NCBI RefSeq assembly: GCF_041260155.1
Contig: NC_091933.1
Coordinates: 23,965,174-24,029,173, forward strand
Length of the DNA: 64,000 bases
Reading direction: 5' to 3'
DNA from: Ptychodera flava
Lineage: Eukaryota > Hemichordata > Enteropneusta > Ptychoderidae
Of the stretch, positions 35,024 to 47,599 are shown in pieces (the first letter of the stretch is position 1; each line of letters begins with the position of its first letter). Below the pieces are notes generated by a model that was given only the letters and a program-made list of their open reading frames with translations, was not told the origin of the DNA and searched no databases. The position numbers were made by a program, and so were the translations under genes.

Positions 35024-38000
35024 ATGGTATCCCGAAGTATCTGCATCTCTGCCATACTGACAGGTGAGTGTAAATTCATGTCCATTTTTCGTGCGCTCAT
35101 CTTCCTGTTCGAAGTTAAAACCATTGCATTGCATGAAAGTGACGCCAAGGCTATGGAGTGTACACTGTACAAGAACCAGTCATACGATACCGGGAGCTGC
35201 CACATGTTGCCAGGGCATTCGACGAATGACACACTTACACCGAGCTATGTATTTCAAACGTGAAATACGGTGACCGTGAAGCTGCAGGATTGTTAAAGCA
35301 TCCGTAGAGATGAGCGAGACTTCATACAAAGCCACGTACAGTACATTTAAACGTGTAGTTTTCTGAATTATATAGACGATGCATCAGGATGTACTTTAAT
35401 CCAAGACAATATTCATCTCACGCTGTATTGTACTATAGCGTATCCAGACTCAGAACACTTCATTGGGACTGTGCAAAGTATTTCGGGGTTAGCGGAGCTC
35501 TAAATAACTGCGCGGATCCTAAATTACAAGAGACTGACTTTGATCGTTTCTTTGGTGGGGTTCACCACAGGTCCGTGGAGTTGCCGTGTAGTATAGTATG
35601 CCCTTCTCTCTATGTATACTACACGGCAACTCAACGGACCCGTGGGGTTAACTAGGTGACAGGCCAAAACACAGGCGTTCTTGGACTGAGTAGTCTGGTC
35701 GAGCTATCGATCGCCTGCTCAGTGCAGAGCATCAAGCAACCGATCGATTGATCGTAGCAGACTACCCAGCCCACAAGCGCCTGTGGGCCGAGAGGATGGT
35801 TCGTTGAGCTCTATAACCAGATAACTGATAACTGGCGTTTCCCTATGCCAAGGTCCATCTGCTGGATCATAGAAAATATTGATGTTGTCCTCAGAGAGGT
35901 GAAAATCTTGAGCACTGAATACCGTAGACAATATGGACATTTTCGGTTCCATTTCTTTAATGGCTGCCGGCGGCGCATACACATACACATTCTTGTAGCA
36001 TCACATCACAAAGACCATGGGCGGTTGTATCAACTGTTTTAAATATATATGCCCTGGGCAAAGCCGCTGTTTTTATTCCGTAAGGAATCACCAGTGAGTC
36101 TGTAGACCTAAATGTTGACGAGTCTACAGTCTCCAGAAGTCCAGCGCGGGAACGACAATAAAACTTGGCGGGAAATGGTGAAAAAATGGGGGGAAAACTG
36201 CAGACGAAAAATTCTATCAGAAGAAAAGTGCAAATTTTTACAGGTTTTGGGAAACGATAGTCACGCGTATTAACAGCTAAGCTTGGTTCAAGTCTGTGAT
36301 TTGTGAACGCGTGAGTGGAGTGAACGCGATGATTTGTGTTCTGTTTTCATAAGACACGTGTGTGAGTCGGGTGAACCCGAAGAGTGCGGTGTAGGAGAGT
36401 TTCACCCAAATCCAGCAGAAACTAACTCACTAATGCGCAGACTCAAAGGTAACGCGTTCTATCGCCAGGGAAAACCTGACCTAGGCTGCCAAATTTCAAG
36501 TAGGTTTGTATGGAACAGAAGAGACACAAAAGAAACTGATGCGAATGATTTTATTTGTGAACAATTTACCGACTTGAACCAAGTCTAACTAACAGGTAAA
36601 ACCATAGAATTCCAGCAGGAATAGCTATTCTTTGCAAGCCACACTAAAATATCATATCTTGTAAAAACGAATAGCTGCATTCTAACCACCCCTTTGAAGA
36701 TGTAATGGTTTATCCCTAATGTCTCCCCTAGGGTTGTAACATTTCGACTACGTAATTTATTGTATACCGTAAAAATTTATGTCACCAAAGCTTTCTAGTG
36801 TCGTCTCTTTAGGCGGGATAGGAAACTACAAATAACACAGCGTGTCTTCAGTCAGCAGAATACTACATGTAACATTAATACTTCTAAAATAATAAAATTA
36901 ACATAAACAAAGTCTCACTGGGGAGTCACAAATTGCATGTGCCCACTGACACGACAGAGCTGACATCGAGGCCCCTTAGTATACGCAGAAGCGCTTTCAC
37001 GACCGACTAGTTTGTTCAAAATTTTGATGTGGATCAGTTCACGTGACTTCGTGGTATGATTGATGTTACAGTTTTCCTGGTTCACGTTGGGTACACGAAA
37101 GGATGGGTATGTCCACCAGCGCTGGGAGAGATAAACCTGTGGGTGTCTCGTTTGGTAGGCTCGTGTATGACAGAACTGGTGTCAAACCTGAGACAGAGCA
37201 GAGATCGTTGCAGGTACGAAAGTCGTTCAATTTCAATATTCCACCATGGGCATGGTAAGTCAAGTCTACATAACTGTAAAAGTGTAAAGCAAGCAAATAA
37301 AAGTACACAAATCAATACTACGAACGGTTAGTCACCCTTGCAAGACCTCGGAACCCGCGTCTTTGCTTGGCGAACATGGTTTTGACATCACTCTTTCTCA
37401 GATCATTGTTATGTCAGTCGAGGGATTCCATAACTTTCTTCACTTTGTATATTGGATCCGATTATTTGTTTCCAGGAATCTGGAACATAATGGAGTAGTA
37501 TTGCATATTCTGTTTAATTCCTTTTCATATTTTTATTGACTGGAAGTGACCCGGAACTATTTTCAACTTGACAATTTTGGGATTTAAACATGCTCAAATT
37601 CATGTTTTACGTAGGAAATCAGGTTTTTTAGAAAATGATGCATTAAAAATCGATAAACCTCATAACTGTGATTTAACTATACAATTCGCCATTCGACGAT
37701 GAAAATCGTTCCATTTTTTCAACGCATTTTCGTTGAACATAGAAATAAAGCATATTGTTGTCATTTGCCAGTAAAACCAAACATTTGGAGAGAAACTTCA
37801 TAAGAGAAGCATGCAATAAAACATTATAGCCCGAACATGGGACTATGTACCTTCGAGGCAGGAGGCCATTTGGCCTGCTGATGTCGAGCAAATGGTCACC
37901 TACTCTCGGGCACATAGTTCCTTGTATTGGCTGTAATATATATTTATCTTAAGATATTACTTTTCGACCATTTTTACAGAAGAAGATATTTCTTTCATTG

Positions 38001-39554
38001 TGTTATCGTTGCACCACAGAACTTCTGTCAGAAGACTATGTTTTGATATGTTGGCAAGTTCATACATGGGAGGACCCTAGTGAATTCCATTTAATTCAAC
38101 ATATCACAGCACACCATTGTCCATCATAAACGAAACTCCGTGCTGTCATAGGAGGATAACGCCCTCCGCGTCACGCTTGTTATATTTAATTAATGATAAA
38201 ATATTCTATGATACATGAATGTACAGGTCATAAAAAATGATAAGGATATTTTGTTTTCCATTTGACACATCTTTATCGAGAAGAAAGCAAGAGTGTCAAA
38301 ATGACTTAATTTATGTGTTTAACATCGTGCAGTAATCATGTTATCACTCTCCATTTTGACAGTGAAAAAGTAAACAGTGTTGACGACTGCCTTCACGAGA
38401 AAAGTTCACCGTGTATCGAGGCCGTGTCGGAAGATGACCCTATTGGTATGAGGGTGTATCTGACCAGAACTGTCGAAATATTCATCGGCTCTGCACCAAA
38501 GTACGAACCCGTGTTCTGTGGCGGTAATGTGACAGACTGGGATGCGCTGGCCCCGGCAATGGTCCTACCGGGCTGTGGTGACGACCTATCGAGAGAGGCG
38601 AAGACCTGTTCAGAGTTGTTCATGGAAATCATCAAGGCGGATCCGTTCGATGAAAGACTTTGCAGGTACGAATGTCATATTATGTCCGCTGAGGCTCGAA
38701 ATGAATGGCTTATATATTTTTATTACTAAGTCTATGGGCGACAGATGTGAAAAAAGAATGAAAAGAGACGCTAAACAGAGGTTTTAAGCGTACTCTGAGT
38801 AGCCATCATGTATCGCAAGGAGTCGAAATCTGAATCAGATTCTGGAATGTTGCAACCGAAAGAGTGCAGGCTGTACGATAGTATTGAAATTTGTACTCGA
38901 TTGCAAATGTTTTGCAGTACATAGTGTGAAGAGAATCCCATTTGAGTTGACACGAAACATATCTGCACTTTCTGTAACCTCTGCAAAGTGCCATGGCGAT
39001 TTTTGGTCCGACCAAACGAGAGTTCTAATTTCCTCCACTGTGATGGCCGACCACCTTTCACTGGTTTCCGTCGTCATACGTTTTCCGGGAAGAAGTAGCT
39101 AGAATGACGGTGGGGCGGGAAAGAAACGGAGTGTGTACACTTTTGCAGATGAGAGTATTTTTATAAAGTCGTTGTCGAATCATGTTACATATTTCTCTGA
39201 ATGCGTACAATAACCAAGACAGCTCTTGTCTTCATAATCACTCACAGCGAATACGACGCAGTAACCTCCTGTCAGACACAGAAGGTGAAGCAATACTGCC
39301 CTCGGATGACCGCAGAACAGCTGCAAGGGGATGAAGACTCGAGAAAGGCGATGAACTTCTTCTGCCCCAGAGAGGATGAACCTCCTGATTCTGGTATCAA
39401 AGGAAGTGATGACAGAGACGGGCAAGACAATGGAAAGGAGGGCGCAGATGCAAATGAAGTTGGTGACACCAACCGAGGATCAGCACAGCCCTTCATATCA
39501 TCTGGTTACATCTTCTTCATAATTTTTCTTTCCACTTTTATCGCAGATTTTTGA
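35024..39554 (+). CDS. Orphan Cys-rich secreted protein with GPI-type tail
   Basis: I assemble four exons: 35024-35063, 37072-37213, 38363-38665 and 39248-39554 (TGA). Phases are 1, 2 and 2, and each junction is in frame; the product is 263 aa. The exon 1-2 join creates a textbook signal peptide (MVSRSICISAILTVFLVHVG, cut near residue 20-24), strong support for the model. The mature part has about 12 Cys with spacing such as GSCMTEL, DRC, DDC, SPC, FCGG, GCGDD, KTC and LC in exons 2-3, then SCQ, YCP and FFCP in exon 4. An acidic, Gly/Asp-rich linker follows. The last 18 residues (GYIFFIIFLSTFIADF region) are hydrophobic and end at the stop, as in GPI-anchor signals. The start ATG has a good context (GTCGCCATGG). 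I recognise no family; an extracellular, cell-surface role is inferred. Confidence 0.65.
35563..35641. mobile_element. 79-bp hairpin MITE with 8-bp target duplication
   Basis: GGTCCGTGGAGTTGCCGTGT and its inverse (ACACGGCAACTCAACGGACC) form a stem of about 27 bp around a loop of about 20 nt. GTGGGGTT lies directly on both sides (35555-35562 and 35642-35649). It is inside intron 1 of the Cys-rich gene. Confidence 0.8.
35668..35790. repeat. Imperfect inverted repeat, about 44-bp arms
   Basis: ACAGGCGTTCTTGGACTGAG and TAGTCTGG...CGATCG on the left match inverted CGATCG...CAGACTACCCAG and CACAAGCGCCTGTG on the right with several mismatches. It is probably another decayed hairpin element. No target duplication was found. 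Confidence 0.6.
36277..36589. mobile_element. 313-bp TIR element (MITE)
   Basis: The ends CTTGGTTCAAGTCTGTGATT and the inverse AATTTACCGACTTGAACCAAG are terminal inverted repeats of about 25-30 bp. TAACAG flanks both sides (36271-36276 and 36590-36595). An 84-codon open frame inside has no recognisable domain. It is inside intron 1 of the Cys-rich gene. Confidence 0.75.
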
Positions 39555-40876
39555 CTAAAGAAGTTTTGTATTGAGCGGAGTAGATATTTCAGCCAGAAGA
39601 GAGTTGTGATAGGTCTTTCTTATTACAGTGCACAGTTCGGCACTAAAGGCGCGACTAATGTCAATGTGTTTTTTTACTGACACGAAAAGATGAACTTGAC
39701 GACACCATGGCAGTTGTTGCCAAAGAAAATCTCTGCCCTTTGTGTCCATTCTTCTTCCACATTAATTTCGCGAAAACGAGGCTGTCTCCAAGAACGTTAC
39801 GTCTGCCAACATCAACACAGAGTGAACAAAGTTGAGCATTTACCCTGCTGATGTGCAGCGTTGAATGAGCTCTTTCTCTGATTGGTCCCATTTACCGGAT
39901 GCCCGAACCAAAGCTATGTTTTTGTCTATCACCCGAAACAATTAATAACAGATTTCAATAACTGCCCAAAGATTCATGAATGAAACAATTTTTGCTTCTT
40001 GGTTATTAATAGATTAACCGATTAATTCGCACATCATAGTGGTCATGCCCGCACAAATAAGCTGTATTATTCCAGTCAAAGTTCCTGCAGTCACGTATCT
40101 GACGCCTATTGTAACATGGGCACCCCTGTCCATAGCATTTATTGTGAGGTTCCTTTGAAAGACTTGGTTGTATGGTTTATGAAACGGACGTAAGTGTTAC
40201 AAATGCACTTTGTAATATTGCGTGATATGTGGTTAAATACATACTAGGATGTACTGACGTGCACTCGTTATTGAAACGCACAAGACCAGGCGTACCTTCA
40301 GACAAACAGGGAAGTCTATGTGGGCCTATTACCTGGTCATGAGGGACCGGGCGCTATAGCCCGAATAAGGACCAGGTTATAGGTGTTTTTATAACACATC
40401 ACACGCTCATGTTGTAGTATGTTATGGTTTTTAATGTGTTTTGATATTTTGCACAGTAACAATCCATTGTGACAAGTTTACTTGGCAATATTTCCAAAGT
40501 GGTTACAGTAGTTCATGGTACCACTTTCTTCCGAAAAATATTCTAAGCATACCTAGCAACATCCTTGGTTGCACTGATATTTTCGTCGATGAGCTGTTCA
40601 AGTTCCTAAGCTGTTGGAATGGAAAATCTGTTTCAGAGAGGCTTGTCGCTCATCCCGGGCGCACATCACGTTCTAGTCACCCGCCATTGTTTCAAAGCTG
40701 CAGACGACACTACGGTCACGTGACCGGGCACCTTTCCAAATTTGGTCAAAACTATTTCCTTTTTTTCAAAAAATATCCTCTGACGTCACTTTTGTCGATT
40801 CAGTGGGGACGAGACGTCTCTATTTTCTCGTCACGTGACATTCTGGCGAATCGCGACACGGAATGTGCAAGTGGCG
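39555..40876. other. Intergenic region, old repeat remnants
   Basis: A nested inverted repeat lies at about 40324-40381 (CCTATTACCTGGTC ... GACCAGGTTATAGG). A TTTATAACAC motif at about 40389 has an inverted partner (TTTATAACACC) at about 47151, just past the right LTR. The LTR element may therefore have landed inside an older inverted-repeat element. A 156-codon frame here has no protein features. Confidence 0.4.
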
Positions 40877-41441
40877 TGTTATGTAGGTCATTTACCCCAC
40901 ACTCATCATGACCTGAGTTCAATTAGTCTAGAACATTCTCAAGGTCACTGCCCTTGATGACCTCACAACCTTGAATTCAATTAGTCATGTTTGGAATGTT
41001 CTGGAAAGTTGATTAGTTGTGTAAGGGAGATAATTTTAGAACAGTAATTAGCATGTCAATAAAAGTTCTAGATTGTTCTTACATGCCTTTATAAAAGGAC
41101 GTGCACAGCTTCCAGTCAGACTTTTGGGATCGTGTCTCTTGTGTGTTACTAAACTCCAGCAGTAGTCATTCTCAAGACTTTTCAAGACCTTCACTGCCAA
41201 CGCTGGATTTATACTGTGGACTTTATGCATCTTCAAGCCTGCAAGGACTGTTCATTCATCCAACTGACTGTTACAACTCTGAGACTGGAGCTTTGCCGTC
41301 CCAGCTGAGATAAGTAGTCTGTACACTTTTAAAGCTTGTACTCTATCCCTGACTTAGCAATTAGTTTTATTTTCGTAATAAATTTTGTTTAAACGTTAAC
41401 TGCTGAGTTCACCCTTTTGTTCGTTTTCTCTGCACGTAACA
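40877..41441 (+). repeat. Left LTR
   Basis: Starts TGTTATG and ends GTAACA (TG...CA). It contains a TATAAAAGG box and an AATAAA signal. It differs from the right LTR at only about two positions over 565 bp. Confidence 0.95.
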
Positions 41442-41445
41442 AAAT

Positions 41446-41462
41446 TGGGGGCTCGTCCGGGA
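41446..41462 (+). other. Primer binding site, tRNA-Pro type
   Basis: TGGGGGCTCGTCCGGGA, 4 nt after the left LTR, matches the complement of the 3' end of tRNA-Pro, a primer known from several retroelements. Confidence 0.8.
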
Positions 41463-44400
41463 GACGAATATTTTGAGCCGTTTGACAACATTTTGACAGC
41501 TTTTCAAAACTACTATATACTGTGAACTCAGCGAAATTTAATCATGGCGGAATTTAAACCAGAGGAAATGGATGACCTTGATCAGGACACATTTGATTCC
41601 CTCAGAAAAGACGACCTCATAACACTGGCCAATTTCCTTAAGGTAGAAGTTAAACGATCTATGCGCAAGCGAGAAATACAGTTCAAGATTGCAAAACATT
41701 TAGTTAAATCAGGCCATTTTGAGGAGTCTGCCTTAAAAGATTATGAGCCCGAGTCTACCTCTGAACTCAGAAAATTAGAATTAGAAATGCAGACAAATTT
41801 GGAGATCAAGAAACTAGAATTACAATGAGAGAGAAAGAATTACAAATGGAAGAAAGACAGAGAGAGAAAGATAGGCAGGAAAGATTAGAAATGGAAGAAA
41901 GACAGAAAAGAGGGAATTGGAAATGAAAGAAAAAGAATTGCAAATGGAAGAAAAGACAAAGGGAGAAAGAAAGAGAGGAAAAAGAAAAGGAAAGAGAATT
42001 AGCAGAACACCGACTGCAGTTAGAAATGAGACGTTTAGAGCTTAGAAAGTCAGGAAAATTCTTCCCTTCAGACAATTTTGACATCACTAAGCATTTCAGG
42101 TTAGTTCCCCCTTTCCAAGAAAAGGATGTTGATAAATATTTCCTTCATTTTGAGAAAATTGCTCAGAGTCTGGATTGGCCTAAGGAGTCCTGGTCTATGC
42201 TTTTGCAGAGTGCTTTGGTGGGTAAAGCCAGAGAAATTTACATTCAGTTGTCAGTAGAACAGGCTTCAAATTATGATTCTGTGAAGGAATTAATTCTCAA
42301 GGGTTATGAGTTGGTGCCTGAAGCTTACCGTCAGAAATTTAGGGATTGTGAGAAGGTGAAAGATCAAACTTATGTTGAATTTGCTCGAACAAAAGAACAA
42401 CTGTTTGATCGCTGGTGTTCTTCTGAAAAGGTCAGTCAGAATTATGACAAATTACGACAACTTGTTTTGATTGAGGAATTTAAAAGGTGCATCCAGAGTG
42501 ACATCAAGACGTTTATCAATGAACAAAAGGCAGATACATTGGAGGTTGCTGCACGTTTGGCCGATGATTACTCATTGACTCACAAATCTTCATTTCTCAG
42601 CAAACCATCCCAGTCCTTTTCATACAGAAACAATGCAGGTAAATTTAACTCCTCCTTTTCATCCAAGAATTTTTCAAAGGAGAGTAGAAAATCAAATGAC
42701 AACAGTTCACAGAGTTCAAGTAACACTCCCACATCATCAGATCCCAAGTCTCAATCTCCTTCTGACAAACAGTTCGGTACACTTTCTTGTAATTATTGCA
42801 AGAAAGACGGCCATTTAATGTCAGATTGTTTCAAATTGAAAAGAAAACGTGAAGGTCAAAGTGGTCAAAGTGGATCTAAGCCCACCGGCTTTATTTCTTC
42901 ATCAACTCAATTAGAGTCTAATAATGTGTGCAACACATTTTCTGAGGTTAAACCCCTCTTATCCCCAATTAATGAGGTCAAGGTCAATTCTTCTCAAGAT
43001 AGCATTATGGGTATTTTCGAACCATTTATTCATAATGGTTTTATATCACTTTCTAGTGATTTCTCTTCCGCTACCCCTGTCAAAATTTTAAGAGATACCG
43101 GGGCTTCCCAGTCTCTTTTGTTGGCAGATACCCTGCCGTTTTCTGAAAAGTCATTTTCAGGTTCTAAAGTTCTTATTAAGGGGGTAGATTGTAATGACTA
43201 CATTCCTGTTCCTCTCCATAATGTCTATTTGTCTTTGGACTTTCTTTCTGGACCTGTGACTTTAGGTTTTTTGGCCATTTTTGCCTTTTGAAGGGATCCA
43301 CCTTCTTCTTGGAAACGACCTTGCTGGGGACAAGGTCATTACTAATCCACTTGTGACTGATAATCCTAGTTTAGATCAGGATCCAGAGCCAATTGAACAA
43401 GAGATACCGATTTATTTCCTTCATGTGGCCATTACTCGAGCCATGTCAAAGAAAACTTCTAAGAATCAAAATACTCTCAAAAATAATGTCACAGATGTTG
43501 ACTTAAATGACACCTTTCTCAGTCAGGTGTTTGACACGGATCATTCCATTATCCCTCGTGGATTTGAAACTTCCAGTAAAACTTCTGCTGACCAAAGTCA
43601 GACATTTTCTAGATCAAATCTCATTGCAGAACAACACAAAGACCCAGATATTTTGTCTTTGTTTGACAGGGTAGATGATGAAGGTAAAACTTCAGATAGC
43701 TCTGTTTCCTATTATACAAAATCTGGTATTCTCATGCGTAAATGGAGACCTCCAGACGTCTTGGTTGATGATGATTGGGCTATAAAACATCAAATTGTGG
43801 TTCCAAAGCCCTATCGTGCTGAAATATTGCGCCTGGCCCATGAAACGCCCTGGCTGGTCATTTGGGAGTAAGGAAAACATATCATAAAATTCTCAGTTTA
43901 TTGGCCTAATCTCAGGCAGGATGAAGCACATTTTTGTAAAACTTGTGAACCATATCAAATGGTAGGAAAGCCAAATCAGACCATTCCAAAGGCCCCTTTA
44001 CAGCCAGTTCCTGCATTTCAAGAACCATTTAGTAGGATTCTAATAGACTGTGTTGGGCCCTTACCAAAAACAAGATCAGGAAATGAGTACATGCTGACAA
44101 TAATGTGTACATCAACTCGGTTCCCAGAAGCCATACCACTGAGAAATATAAAGACAAAGACTATAGTGAGAGCTTTAGTCAAATTTTTCACTTTATTTGG
44201 CCTCCCTAATGTGTCCAGTCCGATCAAGGCTCCAACTTTATGTCTGGAATTTTTCAACAAGTAATGGATCAGCTAGGCATTAAACAGTATAGGTCATCCG
44301 CCTATCATCCAGAAAGTCAGGGTGCTCTTGAGCGATTTCATCAAACTTTGAAAAACATGATTAGGACCTACTGTTTTGACACAGAGAAGCAGTGGGATGA

Positions 44401-46552
44401 AGGAATTCATTTTTTGCTCTTTGCTGTTAGAGAGTCAATTCAAGAGTCTCTTGGTTTTAGCCCATTTGAGCTTGTATTTGGACATACAGTCCGTGGCCCC
44501 TTAAGCTCGTTAAAGAGAAATTCCTATCAGACGATGATGATTGTCTGAATATTTTGCAATATGTGTCAGATTTTCGTACGAAACTCTCTAAAGCATGTGA
44601 ATTAGCCAGAGAAAATCTTGAGTCATCTCAGCAGTCAATGAAAACCAAATATGATAAAAGCACCTCAAAACGGAAGTTTGAACCAGGTCAAGAAGTTCTT
44701 GTTCTACTTCCAATTCCTGGCAAACCACTCCATGCTCGTTACTTTGGGCCATACCTAATTGATAAGAAATTGAGTGATTTAAATTACATCATAATAACAC
44801 CTGACAGGCGAAAACAAAAACAGCTATGTCACATAAATATGCTTAAGCCATATTTGGATAGGGATAATCCTACTATAACTCAGCCTGTCAGTGCAGTCAG
44901 TTCAAACCATTATGAAGATAGTGATACTGAAACTGACTTGAGTGAAAATACTCTAAACTCAAAGCTGGGCTCGGTCAAGCTTCAGAACTCAGAATCCTGG
45001 AGAAGCTGGAGTCTACAAAGTTGGCACACCTCCAGCCAGAACAACAACAACAGGTAAAAGAACTGCTCCACGAATATAAACACCTGTTTCAAGATGTTCC
45101 AACGAGGACAAACGTCATCTATCACGACGTTGATGTTGGGGACAGTAAGCCTGTAAAACAACATCCATACAGACTGAATCCAACAAAAGCGAAATATCTC
45201 CAGGAAGAAGTCAAATACCTGCTGGACAATGACTTTATTGAACCCAGTAAAAGTAACTGGAGTTCGCCATGCATACTTGTTCCCAAATCAGATCACAGTT
45301 ATCGTATGTGCACGGACTTTAGGAAGGTCAACACTTTAACAAAGACAGACACTTTCCCAATCCCGAGGATTGATGACTGCATCGACCGAGTGGGAAAAGC
45401 CAAGTATGTGACGAAATTTGACCTACTGAAGGGATTTTGGCAAGTCCCTCTGACGGATCGTGCTCGTGAAATATCCGCCTTTGTTACACCAGACGGATTG
45501 TTCCAGTACAAGGTGATGCCATTCGGAATGAAGAACTCTCCGGCAACGTTCCAACGGATGATCAACGACGTCATATCCGGGCTAGACGGGTGTGCAGCCT
45601 ACGTTGACGACGTCATCCTGTATAGTGACACCTGGGAGGAACACATCAAGCTCATGCGGAAGTTCTTTGAGAGACTGAGTAAAGCAATGTTGACTGTCAA
45701 CCTTGCCAAATCTGAGTTTGGTTGGGCGAGGGTGACTTACCTCGGACATACTGTAGGACAGGGTGAGGTAAAACCTGTTGATGCCAAAATCAGTGCCATT
45801 TCAAGTTTTCCCATACCAAACTGCAAACGACAACTGATGCGCTTTCTCGGTATGGCTGGTTACTACAGAAAATTCTGTCCAAATTTCTCCACAATTACTG
45901 AGCCTTTGACTAACTTACTTAAAAAGAAAGTAAAGTTTGTTTGGTCAGAGCAATGCCAACAGGCATTTGATACACTTAAAGCCATACTGCAAAGTGCCCC
46001 AGTGTTGTCTGCACCAGATTTCACTTTGCCATTCAAATTAGCTGTAGATGCTAGTGATACGGCTGCTGGTGCTGTTTATTGCAAGAGGATAGTCATGGTG
46101 TAGATCATCCTGTTTGCTATTTTTCACGCAAATTATACAAATCCCAGAGAAACTACTCTACAATTGAAAAAGAGTGTTTATCTTTGATATTAGCTTTACA
46201 GCATTTTGAAGTTTATGTTACTTCTTCAAATCAGCCAATAGTGGTTTATATTGATCACAACCCTCTTGTTTTTCTGCAGAAATTTAAAGGCAAAAATCAG
46301 AGATTGCTAAGATGGAGTTTAATGTTACAGGAGTTTAATCTTGATATTAGACATATCAAAGGCAGAGACAATTTAATTGCAGACTGTCTCTCTCGTATTT
46401 AGAGTTTATTGTTGTTCACTTTCAAGAAATTTTATTGTTGTTCACTTTCAAGAAATTTTACTTTAGAGTAAAACAAAATTTGAGTACTTAAATCTTTTTC
46501 AAGATTACATTTGTAAAAGAAAGATTTTTCTTTGAAAAATTTTCTTTTTTTG

Positions 46553-46562
46553 AAGAGGGGGT
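46553..46562 (+). other. Polypurine tract
   Basis: A GAAGAGGGGG run lies directly before the right LTR, the usual place of the plus-strand primer. Confidence 0.75.
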
Positions 46563-46563
46563 G

Positions 46564-47130
46564 TGTTATGTAGGTCATTTACCCCACACTCATCATGACC
46601 TGAGTTCAATTAGTCTAGAACATTCTCAAGGTCACTGCCCTTGATGACCTCACAACCTTGAATTCAATTAGTCATGTTTGGAATGTTCTGGAAAGTTGAT
46701 TAGTTGTGTAAGGGAGATAATTTTAGAACAGTAATTAGCATGTCAATAAAAGTTCTAGATTGTTCTTACATGCCTTTATAAAAGGGACGTGCACAGCTTC
46801 CAGTCAGACTTTTGGGATCGTGTCTCTTGTGTGTTACTAAACTCCAGCAGTAGTCATTCTCAAGACTTTTCAAGACCTTCACTGCCAACGCTGGATTTAT
46901 ACTGTGGACTTTATGCATCTTCAAGCCTGCAAGGACTGTTCATTCATCCAACTGACCTGTTACAACTCTGAGACTGGAGCTTTGCCGTCCCAGCTGAGAT
47001 AAGTAGTCTGTACACTTTTAAAGCTTGTACTCTATCCCTGACTTAGCAATTAGTTTTATTTTCGTAATAAATTTTGTTTAAACGTTAACTGCTGAGTTCA
47101 CCCTTTTGTTCGTTTTCTCTGCACGTAACA
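46564..47130 (+). repeat. Right LTR
   Basis: About 567 bp, nearly identical to the left LTR and in direct orientation. The flanks share GCG next to each LTR, but a clear 4-6 bp target duplication could not be fixed. Confidence 0.95.
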
Positions 47131-47599
47131 GCGTGTTAACTATCTTTATAACACCTTGTTGAATTTTTTTTTTAATCACTATTGTCATGGAACACAGAAC
47201 ACAAAAATCATATTCAATAATTATTTACATTAGCCATTTATTGTCTGACTTTCGTCTTGGAAACCACCAAATTCCGTTACTGCAATGCTTTAACGGGACA
47301 TGTGAACAGTCGTTACTAGGCAAGATTCCAAATTTGCAGTTCATTGCATCTATCCAAATGGAGTGAAACCTCACTCAAAACAAACATTTTTCCCCTTTGT
47401 GGAATACAGTTGCCATGAAATAACTATTGAGATCTGGGATCTCCGTTATTCACATCATTAATGTTACTTTATTTCATAATGTTTTAACAAAAAATATATG
47501 AACATAACAAAATTACCTGTATTTACTACTAAGTAAATGACAAGAATCTTTCCTATGGAACGCCGTTGCTGCTGCCTTCTGAGGTTTATTTGCTGTATT

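Larger units (their letters stand above)
40877..47130 (+). mobile_element. Ty3/gypsy-like LTR retrotransposon, Gmr1-type domain order, broken
   Basis: 6.25 kb, with LTRs of about 566 bp. Parts in order: a gag-like region (about 41544-43000) with a Glu/Lys-rich coiled coil and a CCHC zinc knuckle; an aspartic protease with a DTGA motif (about 43095); integrase (about 43750-44560) with a D-D-E core and the YHPESQGALERF block; then reverse transcriptase (about 45130-45650) with the YVDD motif; and RNase H (to about 46400). Integrase upstream of a Ty3-type reverse transcriptase is the order described for Gmr1-like elements of deuterostomes. The near-identical LTRs indicate a very recent insertion. 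The coding region is broken, with about five interruptions, so this copy is not expected to be functional. A tRNA-Pro-type primer site follows the left LTR, and a purine tract precedes the right one. Confidence 0.92.

Noticed and set aside
35119-35263. Open frame continuing from exon 1 of the Cys-rich gene
   Set aside because: It ends soon after. Joining exon 1 to 37072 instead gives a full signal peptide and continuous phase.
36334-36588. 84-codon frame
   Set aside because: It lies wholly within a 313-bp TIR element and has no known domain.
38771-39077. Overlapping minus-strand frames
   Set aside because: They lie in an intron of the Cys-rich gene, with no motif.
40441-40911. 156-codon frame next to the left LTR
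   Set aside because: No recognisable domain; it runs into the LTR and has no splice or start support.
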